Shown here one piece after another: positions 45,966 through 53,991 of a stretch of DNA of 64,000 bases. The position numbers were made by a program, and so were the translations under genes. The DNA lies in assembly GCA_963706755.1 (NCBI GenBank), contig CAVPNH010000005.1, positions 1 through 64,000 of the forward strand. The letters run 5' to 3'. A model generated the notes under the pieces. That model searched no databases. It had not been told where the DNA came from and was given only the letters and a program-made list of their open reading frames with translations. The stretch's first letter is position 1. The number at the start of each line of letters is the position of its first letter. The stretch comes from RPQJ01 sp963706755 (GTDB lineage: Bacteria > Pseudomonadota > Gammaproteobacteria > Steroidobacterales > Steroidobacteraceae).

Positions 45966-46223
45966 TCATGCGACCGGCGCGTCCTCCGGTGGCAGTTCCT
46001 CATCACCCATCGGCAGCCTGACGTTGCGGGCCGGCACGATCGTCGAGACGGCGTGCTTGTAGACCATCTGGCTCACGCTGTTGCGGAGCAGGATGACGAA
46101 CTGGTCGAAGGAATCGATCTGGCCCTGCAGCTTGATGCCGTTGACCAGGTAGATCGACACGGGGATACGCTCCTTTCGCAGAGCGTTCAGGAAGGGATCC
46201 TGCAGGGACTGGCCCTTGGCCAT
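45966..46223 (-). CDS. hfq: RNA chaperone Hfq
   Basis: The 85-residue Sm-like protein has Sm1 (IYLVNGIKLQGQIDSFDQFV) and Sm2 (VYKHAVSTIVPAR) intact, with the proximal-face KH and a short acidic C-terminal tail (GDEELPPEDAPVA). It sits 102 bp downstream of miaA and upstream of hflX, as usual. Confidence 0.98.
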   Translation of the reverse strand: MAKGQSLQDPFLNALRKERIPVSIYLVNGIKLQGQIDSFDQFVILLRNSVSQMVYKHAVSTIVPARNVRLPMGDEELPPEDAPVA

Positions 46224-46325
46224 GATTGAGTCTCCTTATTGTTCAACCTGCTCGTTCCAGCAGCGGACTCTTCCATGAGGGGACCGTGAAGCACGATGCC
46301 TCGACGCGCGGGAACGAGGCTAATC

Positions 46326-47292
46326 CTAGCACAGCCCGACCCCGCCCCGGCCTGCCGCAGCCGACGCCACGGCACGCTTTATGGGTGCAAGTTCCTGATC
46401 TTCAAGGCTCCGCAACCAGTGCAGGCATTTGTCCGCATTGAGCCAGGTGAGTTGCCGCTTGGCGAGGTTGCGGGTCGCCCGCTGCCCTTCTGCGATCGCC
46501 GCGTCCAGGTCGCACTCTCCCGCGAGGTGCGCCCAGAGCTGCCGGTAACCCACCGCCCGCAGGCTCGGCAGGTCCCTGTCGAGGTCGGCGCGTTTCCGGA
46601 GCGAGCGGACCTCGTCCAGGAACCCCTCCTCCATCATCCCGAGGAACCGCTGATCGATGCGCCGGTAGAGTTCCTCGCGCCCGACCGGGAGCAGCGCGAA
46701 GGCCACGAGCGACAGGGGTGCCGGCTCGGCGAGCTTCTGCAGGTCCGACAGCCGCCGGCCCGTGAGCTCCAGCACCTCGAGCGCGCGCTGGATGCGCTGG
46801 CCGTCGGCCGGGCGGATGCGCGTGGCCGCCTCCGGATCGCGCAGCGCAAGCTCCGCGTGCAGCGCGGGCCACCCGAGGTCCCGCGCCCGCGCGTCGATCC
46901 GCGCGCGCAACTCCACGTTCGCCTCGGGCAGCGGCGCAATGCCCCGCGTGAGTGCGCGAAAGTAGAGCATCGTGCCGCCGACCAGCAGCGGCACTCGTCC
47001 GCGGCCGCGGATCTCCGCCACGAGACGCAGCGCGTCGCGACGGAATCGACCGGCCGAGTAGGTGTCGGCCGGATCGCAGACGTCGACCAGGTGATGCGGC
47101 ACGGACTCGCGGATCGCGCGTGAGGGCTTGGCCGTGCCCAAGTCCATTCCCCGGTACACCTGCGCCGAGTCCACGCTCACGATCTCAACGGGGAAGCGTG
47201 CAGCGAGTTCGAGCGCGAGCGCCGACTTGCCGCTCGCCGTCGGCCCCATCAAGCAGGACCGCGTCGGCGGGCGTCGTGTGCTCCGTGGTCAT
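46326..47292 (-). CDS. miaA: tRNA dimethylallyltransferase MiaA (one-base frameshift near start)
   Basis: MiaA adds the dimethylallyl group to A37 of tRNAs reading UNN codons. From the ATG at 47292, which overlaps the mutL stop (ATGA), the protein reads MTTEHTTPADAVLL, but then one extra base around 47250-47253 shifts the frame before MGPTASGKSALALEL, the family P-loop. Removing one base gives 321 residues, the usual size. Alternatively translation starts at the ATG at 47249 or TTG at 47252, which would lack the first beta strand. The rest (SVDSAQVYRGMDLGTAKPS, RRDALRL, LPSLRAVGYRQLW) is conserved. Confidence 0.92.
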
Positions 47293-49035
47293 CGCCCGCG
47301 CATGAACAGGCGGTCGAGGTCATCCATTCCGACGAACGACCAGGTCGGGCGGCCGTGGACGCACTGGTCGGCGCGCAGCGTCGTCTCCATCTCGCGCAGC
47401 AGCGCGTTCATCTCGGGGACGGTGAGCCTCCGGTTCGCGCGCACCGCCTGGTGGCAGGCCATGGTGCCGAGCGCGCGCTCGAGCGCCTGGCGCGCGCCAC
47501 CGCTGCCCTGCTCGCGCAGGTCGGCGAGCATGTCGCGCACCAGCGCCGCAGGATCGGCCGACGCGAGCAAGGCCGGCATCGAGCGCACCACGACCTGGGC
47601 AGGACCCGAGCGCGAAAGCTCGATGCCGAGCTCATCGAACAGCGCGCCGTGAGATTCGGCCTCGTCGGCTTCGGCCACCGACACGTTGACCGCCACCGGC
47701 ACGAGCAGCGGCTGTGCGGCGATGCGCTTCGACTCGAGCGAGGCCTTGAGCCGCTCGTAGGTCGTGCGCTCGTGCGCAGCGTGCATGTCCACGAGTACCA
47801 AACCGCCCTGCGCCTGAGCGAGGATGTAGACGCCGTGCAACTGCGCGATGGCGTAGCCGAGCGGGTGGACGGTGCCATCGGGCTCGGGTCCGGCCTGCCC
47901 GCTCGCCGGCTGGTCGCGGATGCCACCGCCGAGCGTCGAGTAGAGATCGAGTGCGGAAGTCTGCGGACCCATGCTGCCGCCCGGCCGCGGAATCGAGAAC
48001 GTGGCCGCTGGAATCGCGTGTGCGGCATCGTGCGCAGGCCGGTTCTCGGCCAGCGCACGCTCGATGCGTGCGGAATAGGAAGTCGTGCACGAGGCCCGGC
48101 TCGCGGAACCTCACCTCGAGTTTCTGCGGATGGGCGTTCACGTCCACGCGCGTCGGATCCATCTCGAGATACAGCACGTAGGCGGGCTGGCGGCCGTGAT
48201 AGAGCACGTCGCGGTAGGCGAGGCGCACCGCGCTCGCGACGAGCTTGTCGCGCAGTGGTCGGCCGTTCAGGAAGAAGTGCTGCTGGTCCGCCTGGCTGCG
48301 TGCGTAGGTCGGCATGCAGAACCAGCCGTGCAGCCGCAGACCCGCGCCCTCGTGATCAAGCTTCAACGCGTGCGCGATGAACTCCTCGCCGAGCACGGCC
48401 GCGACGCGGGCATCCTGCGCGCGCTCATCCCGCGCCGGCGGATGATCGGCGAGCGTGCGGCGCGCCGAGGCGAGCCTGAACCCTACGTCGAAGCGGCTCA
48501 GCGCGAGTCGCTCGACCAGCCGCTCGATCTGGCCGAGCTCGGTCCGCTCGGAGCGCAGGAACTTGCGCCGCGCGGGCACGTTGAAGAAGAGGTCACGCAC
48601 CTCGACCGTCGTCCCGGGCGGATGCGCCTGCGGCGACGGCCCGCGGAGCGCGCCGTCCACCACCGACACCGCGGTCGCGACCTGTGCGTCCGCGGTCCGC
48701 GAGACAATCGTCGTGTGCGACACCGAGGCGATGCTCGGCAGCGCCTCGCCACGGAAACCGAGCGTGCGCACGGACTCGAGATCCTCGATGCGGCCGATCT
48801 TGCTGGTGGCGTGACGCGCGAGCGCGAGCGCGAGTTCGTCCGCGGCGATGCCGGTGCCGTCGTCGCGCACGCGGCACAGCTGCGCCCCGCCGCCCTCGAC
48901 TTCGATGTCGATCGAGCGTGCGCCGGCATCGAGGCTGTTCTCGACCAGTTCCTTGATCACGGACGCGGGGCGCTCGACGACCTCGCCCGCCGCGATCTGG
49001 TGGATCAGTTGCTCGGGAAGGACCCGGATGGTCAT
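47289..49035 (-). CDS. mutL: DNA mismatch repair protein MutL (one-base frameshift)
   Basis: MutL couples MutS mismatch recognition to downstream repair. The N-terminal GHKL ATPase has the motifs IAAGEVVERPASVIKELVEN, VRDDGTGI and TLGFRGEALPSIASVS, and the C-terminal dimerisation domain is intact (MHAAHERTTYERLK, LGTMACHQAVRAN). About residue 325, after HDFLFRT, one extra base near 48064-48067 breaks the frame. Removing it gives IERALAENRPAHDAA and a continuous 581-residue protein. No DQHA(X)2E(X)4E endonuclease motif is seen, in line with MutH-type Gammaproteobacteria. Confidence 0.94.
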
Positions 49036-49447
49036 GGTCGCAGGCGGCCTCGCACTGTGGCCGCGAGGATAGCAAAGGCCAACGGAAGCAGGCGCGAAGG
49101 TTCGCCGCCACGCGAGTGGACAGCAGCCTCCGCCTAGGATCGGCGGAAGGTGCCACCAACCTCGTGGCCCGGACCTCGACGACTACATATCGTCCGTCAG
49201 GACCATTTACGATCGAAAATCGGGGTGGCATGCGGTTCCCGGCCTGGTCCCGGCAGTACCGAATGCTCAAGATGTTCGAGGCCCGCCTCCCCGTGTTGAC
49301 ACCTTGACCAGCCGACCAGTAGGCACCGCGTCCGAAGCACGCGGCATCGGCACCGACCAAAGTCTTCCCTCAGCCCCTTCTCCGAAGGGCGGCCTCTGCT
49401 GATTCCCGTGCGGTTACTCGAAAGCGGCAGGACGTCGCTGCAGGCCA
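49036..49447 (-). other. 412-bp region without a convincing gene, upstream of mutL
   Basis: No family-like coding sequence was recognised on either strand; short open frames here have no support. A TATCCT hexamer close to the mutL start (about 49065-49070, minus strand) may be the mutL -10, without a clear -35. The region marks the left border of the Rhs locus and may contain the scar of its insertion. Confidence 0.4.
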
Positions 49448-49945
49448 TCATGGAGCCGGCGACTTGAAAGCACCTCGGATTACGAGCCCCACAGCAACAA
49501 CCATCGGCAACTCCGCAATTCCCAACAATAGCCAATCAGCCAGCTCAAACCTCGCCGGGTCACGCCCTGTAGCAAAGATCAATAGTCCGATTGGCAGGGC
49601 AGCCAGGATCGCCATGAGAAGTGTGAGCAGGATCGGGTGTTGTCTGAAGGCCTTCCTGTACGTTTCGGGCATCTGGCGCATGTCTTCTACGAAGGACCTT
49701 GCAGGCCACTCGTCAGAAGCCGCCGCGTGTGAAACGCCAGTCTGCCCCCCTCCTGCATCTCGCCTTAGGCCCCTTACCGCAATCCACGCTGCCAATGCCG
49801 CAACGAGAATATTCGCAAGGTCGAAATAGCCGGGCCCCGTGAGCGCGATGCCGAACCTGGCCTTCTGTATGAACAGAACGCTCTTTAACGCACCGAACCC
49901 GACTGCGGCCAACAGCACTGCGTACCAACTGAGTCGATCGATCAC
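49448..49945 (-). CDS. putative immunity protein 1, four-pass membrane protein
   Basis: Not recognised as a family. The 165-residue protein, GTG start, has four hydrophobic segments (about residues 6-25, 39-58, 104-127 and 135-158) and a cytoplasmic or periplasmic polar loop of about 45 residues between the second and third. It starts 22 bp after the stop of Rhs module 1 and in the same direction, the standard position for an immunity gene. Its role as immunity is inferred from position and from the same pattern at the three sister cassettes. Confidence 0.65.
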   Translation of the reverse strand: MIDRLSWYAVLLAAVGFGALKSVLFIQKARFGIALTGPGYFDLANILVAALAAWIAVRGLRRDAGGGQTGVSHAAASDEWPARSFVEDMRQMPETYRKAFRQHPILLTLLMAILAALPIGLLIFATGRDPARFELADWLLLGIAELPMVVAVGLVIRGAFKSPAP

Positions 49946-49967
49946 GTTTCTTTCCTCTGCGGCTCAA

Positions 49968-51569
49968 TCAGCGGCCTTCGCAGACGTAGGACTGAAGAAT
50001 AGGCAAGACCTGTTGGACCAGAGCTAGCGCGAGGTTGGCCCGATTGATGGGCCCTGATTGGCGGGGAAACGAAAGTGCAGCGAATCCGGCAAGGCCGGCC
50101 ATATCCCCCATCTGCCGGCCGGAGTCGCCTCCATAGCGCAACCCGATCAACCCGAGGGACGTGGGCGACTCTCCGTAATTGTTGGCTGCCGTTTGAAACA
50201 TCAATCCGCCGTCGAGAACCGCGGAGGCGCCGAAGAAAGCATTGCCGATACCAAGTGGTACCAGGCCCAAGCTGCCGCCTCCGGTGACTGGCACTCCGGA
50301 AATGCCGGCGCCTACCTGGCCCAAGCCGGCGAGAGTCTGTACCGTGCCGGTGATTACCATCGAGCCACCGACGACCAACTCGGCGGCCCTCAGTGCAAGA
50401 TTGGAGCAATCCTGGTCGTGTCTCTCCTCCCTCGAGTCGTTGCCCCCGTCGCCACCTCCCGTGCCGCCGCCCTCCGTGCTCCCTGCGCGCACGTCGCCGA
50501 AGGGCGACGATACTTGGAGCAGGTAGTCGGAGGTCGGCGGGTAGAGACGCGTCGCGGTGACGGTAATGCCTTCCAGCTCCGATCCAGAATCAGGCCATGC
50601 AGCCCCCGGGCTGTTGGACGGGTCAATCGGGCGGATCCGCTTGTGGTCGTCTGGTTGTTCGTCCACGTATCCGCTGGGGTCAACGTACCTCAGCGGTCCG
50701 TTGTTGACGTACGCGTACCGGTTCCAGCCCTGGCTCGCATCGATCCCGTTCACGTACGGATCCGCCGACAGGAACCGCCCGATGGCCGGATCGTAGACCC
50801 GGCCGTTCATGTGCACGAGCAGGATATTGTCCAGTGCCTCGTGCCCGGTGTAGCCGCGGCGGGTGGTGTTGGCGATGCCGGTCCAGTCGGGCGGCGTGCT
50901 GCTGCTCCAGTTGCTGCCTCGCCGCGCACCCCATGCCCCGAAACTCTCCCTGGCGAGAATGGCGCCTGACCCATCCATCACCGCCTCGGTGCTGCCGAGA
51001 TGATCGGTCGTCACGTAGAACGTGTCCGTCGTGCCGTCGCTCCTGCGGATCACCTGCACCTCGCCCGAGGGCGTCGGGATGCGGTGCTTCCAGTGCACAC
51101 GCACGCTGGTGGTCAACTTCTCGAGCAGCCCGCCCACGTAGATCGTGGTCTCGGTGGCGCCGGCATAGGTGCTCACCTGCCGCCAGCGGCTGCGGTCCGG
51201 GGCGTAGTTGAATGAGGCCGTGTAGCCGCTCGCGCTCAGGCTCGCCGGCAGGTTGTCGCTGGTCCAGGTGAGCGTCGACCCGTTGCGGGTTGCCATGTTG
51301 CCGTTGGCGTCGTACGTGTACGAATTGGAGCCCGCGCTGACCACCGCGTGCTTGCGCACAGCATGGTAGCCGTAGCTGCCCACGTCCGAGCGGCTGGTGA
51401 CGTTGCCGAGCGCGTCGTAGGCGACATCGGCAATTTCAACGGAACCGTCAGGGTCGTCGCGACGATCGGCAATGCCGAAAGAGGGGTAGCCCAATGCTCG
51501 GAGTGCGGACGCCGCTCGGCGTGAAATACGCGTTGGGTGATAGGGCAATCTTCGGTGCAGATATGTCAC
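49968..51569 (-). CDS. orphan Rhs module 1: core fragment with C-terminal tip CT1
   Basis: The frame is open through an Rhs core fragment (from about 51421; YDALGNVTSRSDVGSYGYH to GRVYDPAIGRFLSADPYVNG) and then a variable C-terminal region to 49968. Upstream of 51421 there is no similarity to the core and no good start; the GTG at 51569 is the in-frame candidate, without a ribosome-binding site. The core is about 700 bp of the same sequence as modules 2 and 3. CT1 starts with a linker (SELEGITVTATRLYPP, DYLLQVSSPFGDVRAGS, Gly-rich) and continues as a Gly/Ala-rich hydrophobic domain ending SYVCEGR. Such orphan modules are usually silent tip reservoirs; translation is unproven. Immunity gene 1 follows. 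Confidence 0.75.
   Translation of the reverse strand: MTYLHRRLPYHPTRISRRAASALRALGYPSFGIADRRDDPDGSVEIADVAYDALGNVTSRSDVGSYGYHAVRKHAVVSAGSNSYTYDANGNMATRNGSTLTWTSDNLPASLSASGYTASFNYAPDRSRWRQVSTYAGATETTIYVGGLLEKLTTSVRVHWKHRIPTPSGEVQVIRRSDGTTDTFYVTTDHLGSTEAVMDGSGAILARESFGAWGARRGSNWSSSTPPDWTGIANTTRRGYTGHEALDNILLVHMNGRVYDPAIGRFLSADPYVNGIDASQGWNRYAYVNNGPLRYVDPSGYVDEQPDDHKRIRPIDPSNSPGAAWPDSGSELEGITVTATRLYPPTSDYLLQVSSPFGDVRAGSTEGGGTGGGDGGNDSREERHDQDCSNLALRAAELVVGGSMVITGTVQTLAGLGQVGAGISGVPVTGGGSLGLVPLGIGNAFFGASAVLDGGLMFQTAANNYGESPTSLGLIGLRYGGDSGRQMGDMAGLAGFAALSFPRQSGPINRANLALALVQQVLPILQSYVCEGR
50722..51420 (-). repeat. Rhs core copy 1
   Basis: About 700 bp that look identical base by base to 52703-53401 (same orientation, offset 1981 bp) and to the reverse complement of the corresponding part of 60975-61770. 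The copy inside the long gene (about 58500-59200) is clearly related but differs at scattered positions. Comparison was by eye, line by line. Confidence 0.85.
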
Positions 51570-51580
51570 GACCGCTGAAT

Positions 51581-52003
51581 CTAGCCCGGCAGCCGGAAAC
51601 CAGTCGTAGCCATGATTGCAGACAGGCTTCCGGCGACCATGCATGCAGTGAATGCGAGATAGAACAGGAATCGACGCGACCACACAGGTGATTGCATGGC
51701 CCCTTTGCCCGGGAAAACGCCTTCCCTCCAACCGAGGAGCGCATGAACGCCGGCCAAGCCTAGCGCGCCCAACAAATACGTTCCGCGATTGTGAACAATC
51801 CAGCCCGACGATACCGGCTCACCGTACCGCCAAAGGTCGAGCAGAATGAGCGCCGCCGACAGATTCAAAGTTAGCAGCCCCGTCATGACCATCACGGCAC
51901 TGAAGGACGCTGCCAAGTCGTCGCCCTCGCGGAGCGCGAAGTAGCTTCGCACACTGTCCATCAGGTGAGCATAGTCCGATATCGCACGAGCAACGATGTT
52001 CAT
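51581..52003 (-). CDS. putative immunity protein 2, small membrane protein
   Basis: No family recognised. From ATG 52003 the 140-residue product has hydrophobic segments at about 37-60, 80-98 and 112-136, so three or four membrane passes. It lies 19 bp after the stop of the module 2 tip. Longer upstream in-frame sequence belongs to the tip. Immunity role is inferred from position. Base composition is noticeably less GC-rich than the housekeeping genes. Confidence 0.6.
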   Translation of the reverse strand: MNIVARAISDYAHLMDSVRSYFALREGDDLAASFSAVMVMTGLLTLNLSAALILLDLWRYGEPVSSGWIVHNRGTYLLGALGLAGVHALLGWREGVFPGKGAMQSPVWSRRFLFYLAFTACMVAGSLSAIMATTGFRLPG

Positions 52004-52702
52004 GACAGAAAAGGGCGCTTCACTAGTGTAGAGGCCCGCATGAGGAACGATCTCCCGCGGGTTGATACATTGAGACAACGAATCGCGCCATGAAATACGT
52101 GCTGGTAACCGGCGCAAGCAAAGGGTTAACTGAAGCCCCTGACGCAATGAGGTCCAGGGCGCCCCAGGCAACCTGAGTTGCGTCACCCTCATACCAGCCG
52201 TGAGCGATGTCGTTCAGCGCAAGACCCACGCCAAGACCCGCGAACCCACGCGCGGCGACTCTCGCCGCCCTGTCAGCTTGAGTGGCGAACACGGCAATAT
52301 TCAGATCTACCAATGGCTCTGCAAGTGTGCTTGCCAAGTCGACAACTGCCGTGGCACCGGTTTCGCATGGGGCGTGGCGGTGGGATCGGCCCGACAGATT
52401 GTGGCTTGTCATCTGCCGTTGCTGCCGCCCCGCCCCCGCCGCCGCCCTCTGTGCTCCCGGCGCGCACGTCGCCGAAGCGCGACGATACTTGCAGCAGGTA
52501 GTCAAAATTCGGCGGATAGAGATGCGTCGCGGAGACGATAATCTCCTCGAGACCGCTGCCGCCTATGGGAAGTCCACCGGAGGGTGCCGTATTGCGGGGG
52601 TCAATTGCTCTGACCAACGACCGAAGCGAGTCGCCCCTACGGAAGTCAAATCCGCTCGGGTCCGTATACGCGAGCGGGTTGTTCGTCACGTACGCGTACC
52701 GG

Positions 52703-53476
52703 TTCCAGCCCTGGCTCGCATCGATCCCGTTCACGTACGGATCCGCCGACAGGAACCGCCCGATGGCCGGATCGTAGACCCGGCCGTTCATGTGCACGAG
52801 CAGGATATTGTCCAGTGCCTCGTGCCCGGTGTAGCCGCGGCGGGTGGTGTTGGCGATGCCGGTCCAGTCGGGCGGCGTGCTGCTGCTCCAGTTGCTGCCT
52901 CGCCGCGCACCCCATGCCCCGAAACTCTCCCTGGCGAGAATGGCGCCTGACCCATCCATCACCGCCTCGGTGCTGCCGAGATGATCGGTCGTCACGTAGA
53001 ACGTGTCCGTCGTGCCGTCGCTCCTGCGGATCACCTGCACCTCGCCCGAGGGCGTCGGGATGCGGTGCTTCCAGTGCACACGCACGCTGGTGGTCAACTT
53101 CTCGAGCAGCCCGCCCACGTAGATCGTGGTCTCGGTGGCGCCGGCATAGGTGCTCACCTGCCGCCAGCGGCTGCGGTCCGGGGCGTAGTTGAATGAGGCC
53201 GTGTAGCCGCTCGCGCTCAGGCTCGCCGGCAGGTTGTCGCTGGTCCAGGTGAGCGTCGACCCGTTGCGGGTTGCCATGTTGCCGTTGGCGTCGTACGTGT
53301 ACGAATTGGAGCCCGCGCTGACCACCGCGTGCTTGCGCACAGCATGGTAGCCGTAGCTGCCCACGTCCGAGCGGCTGGTGACGTTGCCGAGCGCGTCGTA
53401 GCCGACGCTGAGCGACTGTGCGCCGGGGCCGCTGGCATTCGTCAACCGATCGAGCGCGTCGTAGGTGAAGGATTCC
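52703..53476 (-). repeat. Rhs core copy 2
   Basis: Identical by eye to copy 1 over its shared length and, in inverted orientation, to copy 3; the similarity with copy 3 continues to 53476. Beyond that point (53491 onwards) the sequence instead follows the long gene, so a recombination breakpoint lies between 53477 and 53490. Confidence 0.85.
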
Positions 53477-53886
53477 GTGAGGCCCTGCCGAAGATCCTGC
53501 CGGTTGCTGAGGTTGCCGGCCTGGTCCCAGGGTAGGCGAGGTTCTGCACGTTCGAAGTCTGGCCGCCGGTGCCCGCCTGGCGGGTCTTCGCCTCGCCGGT
53601 GAGCGGGTCGAACGCGTTCTGCAGCCAGAGGCCGTTGCCGTAGGTTTCGCTCACCGCGTTGGCGCGCGCATCGAGCAGGTTCAGGTTCCACAGCACCGGG
53701 CCGTTCACGTTGCCAGTGAAGTCCTGGATCGAGCTCAGCACGCCGCCGGTGTAGCCGTATTTCATCTTCACCCGCACCCCGGCGGTGCTCACCGGATAGG
53801 TGAGCGACTCTGGCGTCCCGAGCGAGTTATAGGTCACGTCGAACTGGTAGCTCGCATCCGAGTTGATGGTGCGGCTCGAGGGGCGG
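53477..53886 (-). repeat. inverted copy of long-gene core segment
   Basis: About 410 bp that are nearly identical, in inverted orientation, to 58017-58427 inside the long gene; only about two differences were noticed, one of them the missing base near 53531. Together with 58017-58427 it encloses the front end of the long gene. Confidence 0.8.
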
Positions 53887-53909
53887 CCACTTGGGGGATT
53901 AATACTCAT

Positions 53910-53991
53910 TGACGGACATGGATTTTCCCACATACGGTCTGCGCGGACCACGACAGGCAGCAATAGCCTGAGGCCGAGACTGGGGGACGGT
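53910..53991. promoter_or_regulatory. 82-bp divergent control region of the Rhs locus
   Basis: Separates the ATG of module 2 (minus) from that of the long SpvB/Rhs gene (plus). A candidate plus-strand promoter is TTGACG (53909-53914), 18 bp, TACGGT (53933-53938), with a weak -10. GGGGGA at 53982-53987 is a good ribosome-binding site for the long gene. No clear minus-strand promoter was found. Confidence 0.35.

Larger units (their letters stand above)
52023..53909 (-). pseudogene. orphan Rhs module 2 with tip CT2, broken by two frameshifts
   Basis: This module has its own ATG (53909; MSINPPSGRPSSRTINSD) fused to an Rhs core, starting just 82 bp from the long divergent gene. Relative to the intact copy on the plus strand, one base is missing at about 53531 (CTACCCTGG in place of CTACGCCTGG), which ends the frame at 53442. 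The core frame from there on is intact to the linker (GLEEIIVSATHLYPP, DYLLQVSSRFGDVRAGS). A second shift, one extra base between about 52365 and 52400, separates it from CT2, which reads GATAVVDLASTLAEPLVDLN and ends SSCGPLH at 52023. Both could be sequencing errors. Bases 53477-53886 match the long gene; the rest matches modules 1 and 3. Confidence 0.75.

Noticed and set aside
49116..49307. 63-codon plus-strand open frame upstream of mutL
   Set aside because: No ribosome-binding site, no recognisable similarity and codon use unlike a gene; treated as noncoding.
53863..53991. Upstream extension of the long Rhs gene (start at 53863)
   Set aside because: The extension lacks a ribosome-binding site and would bury the signal peptide; the ATG at 53992 has GGGGGA upstream and starts a standard signal peptide.
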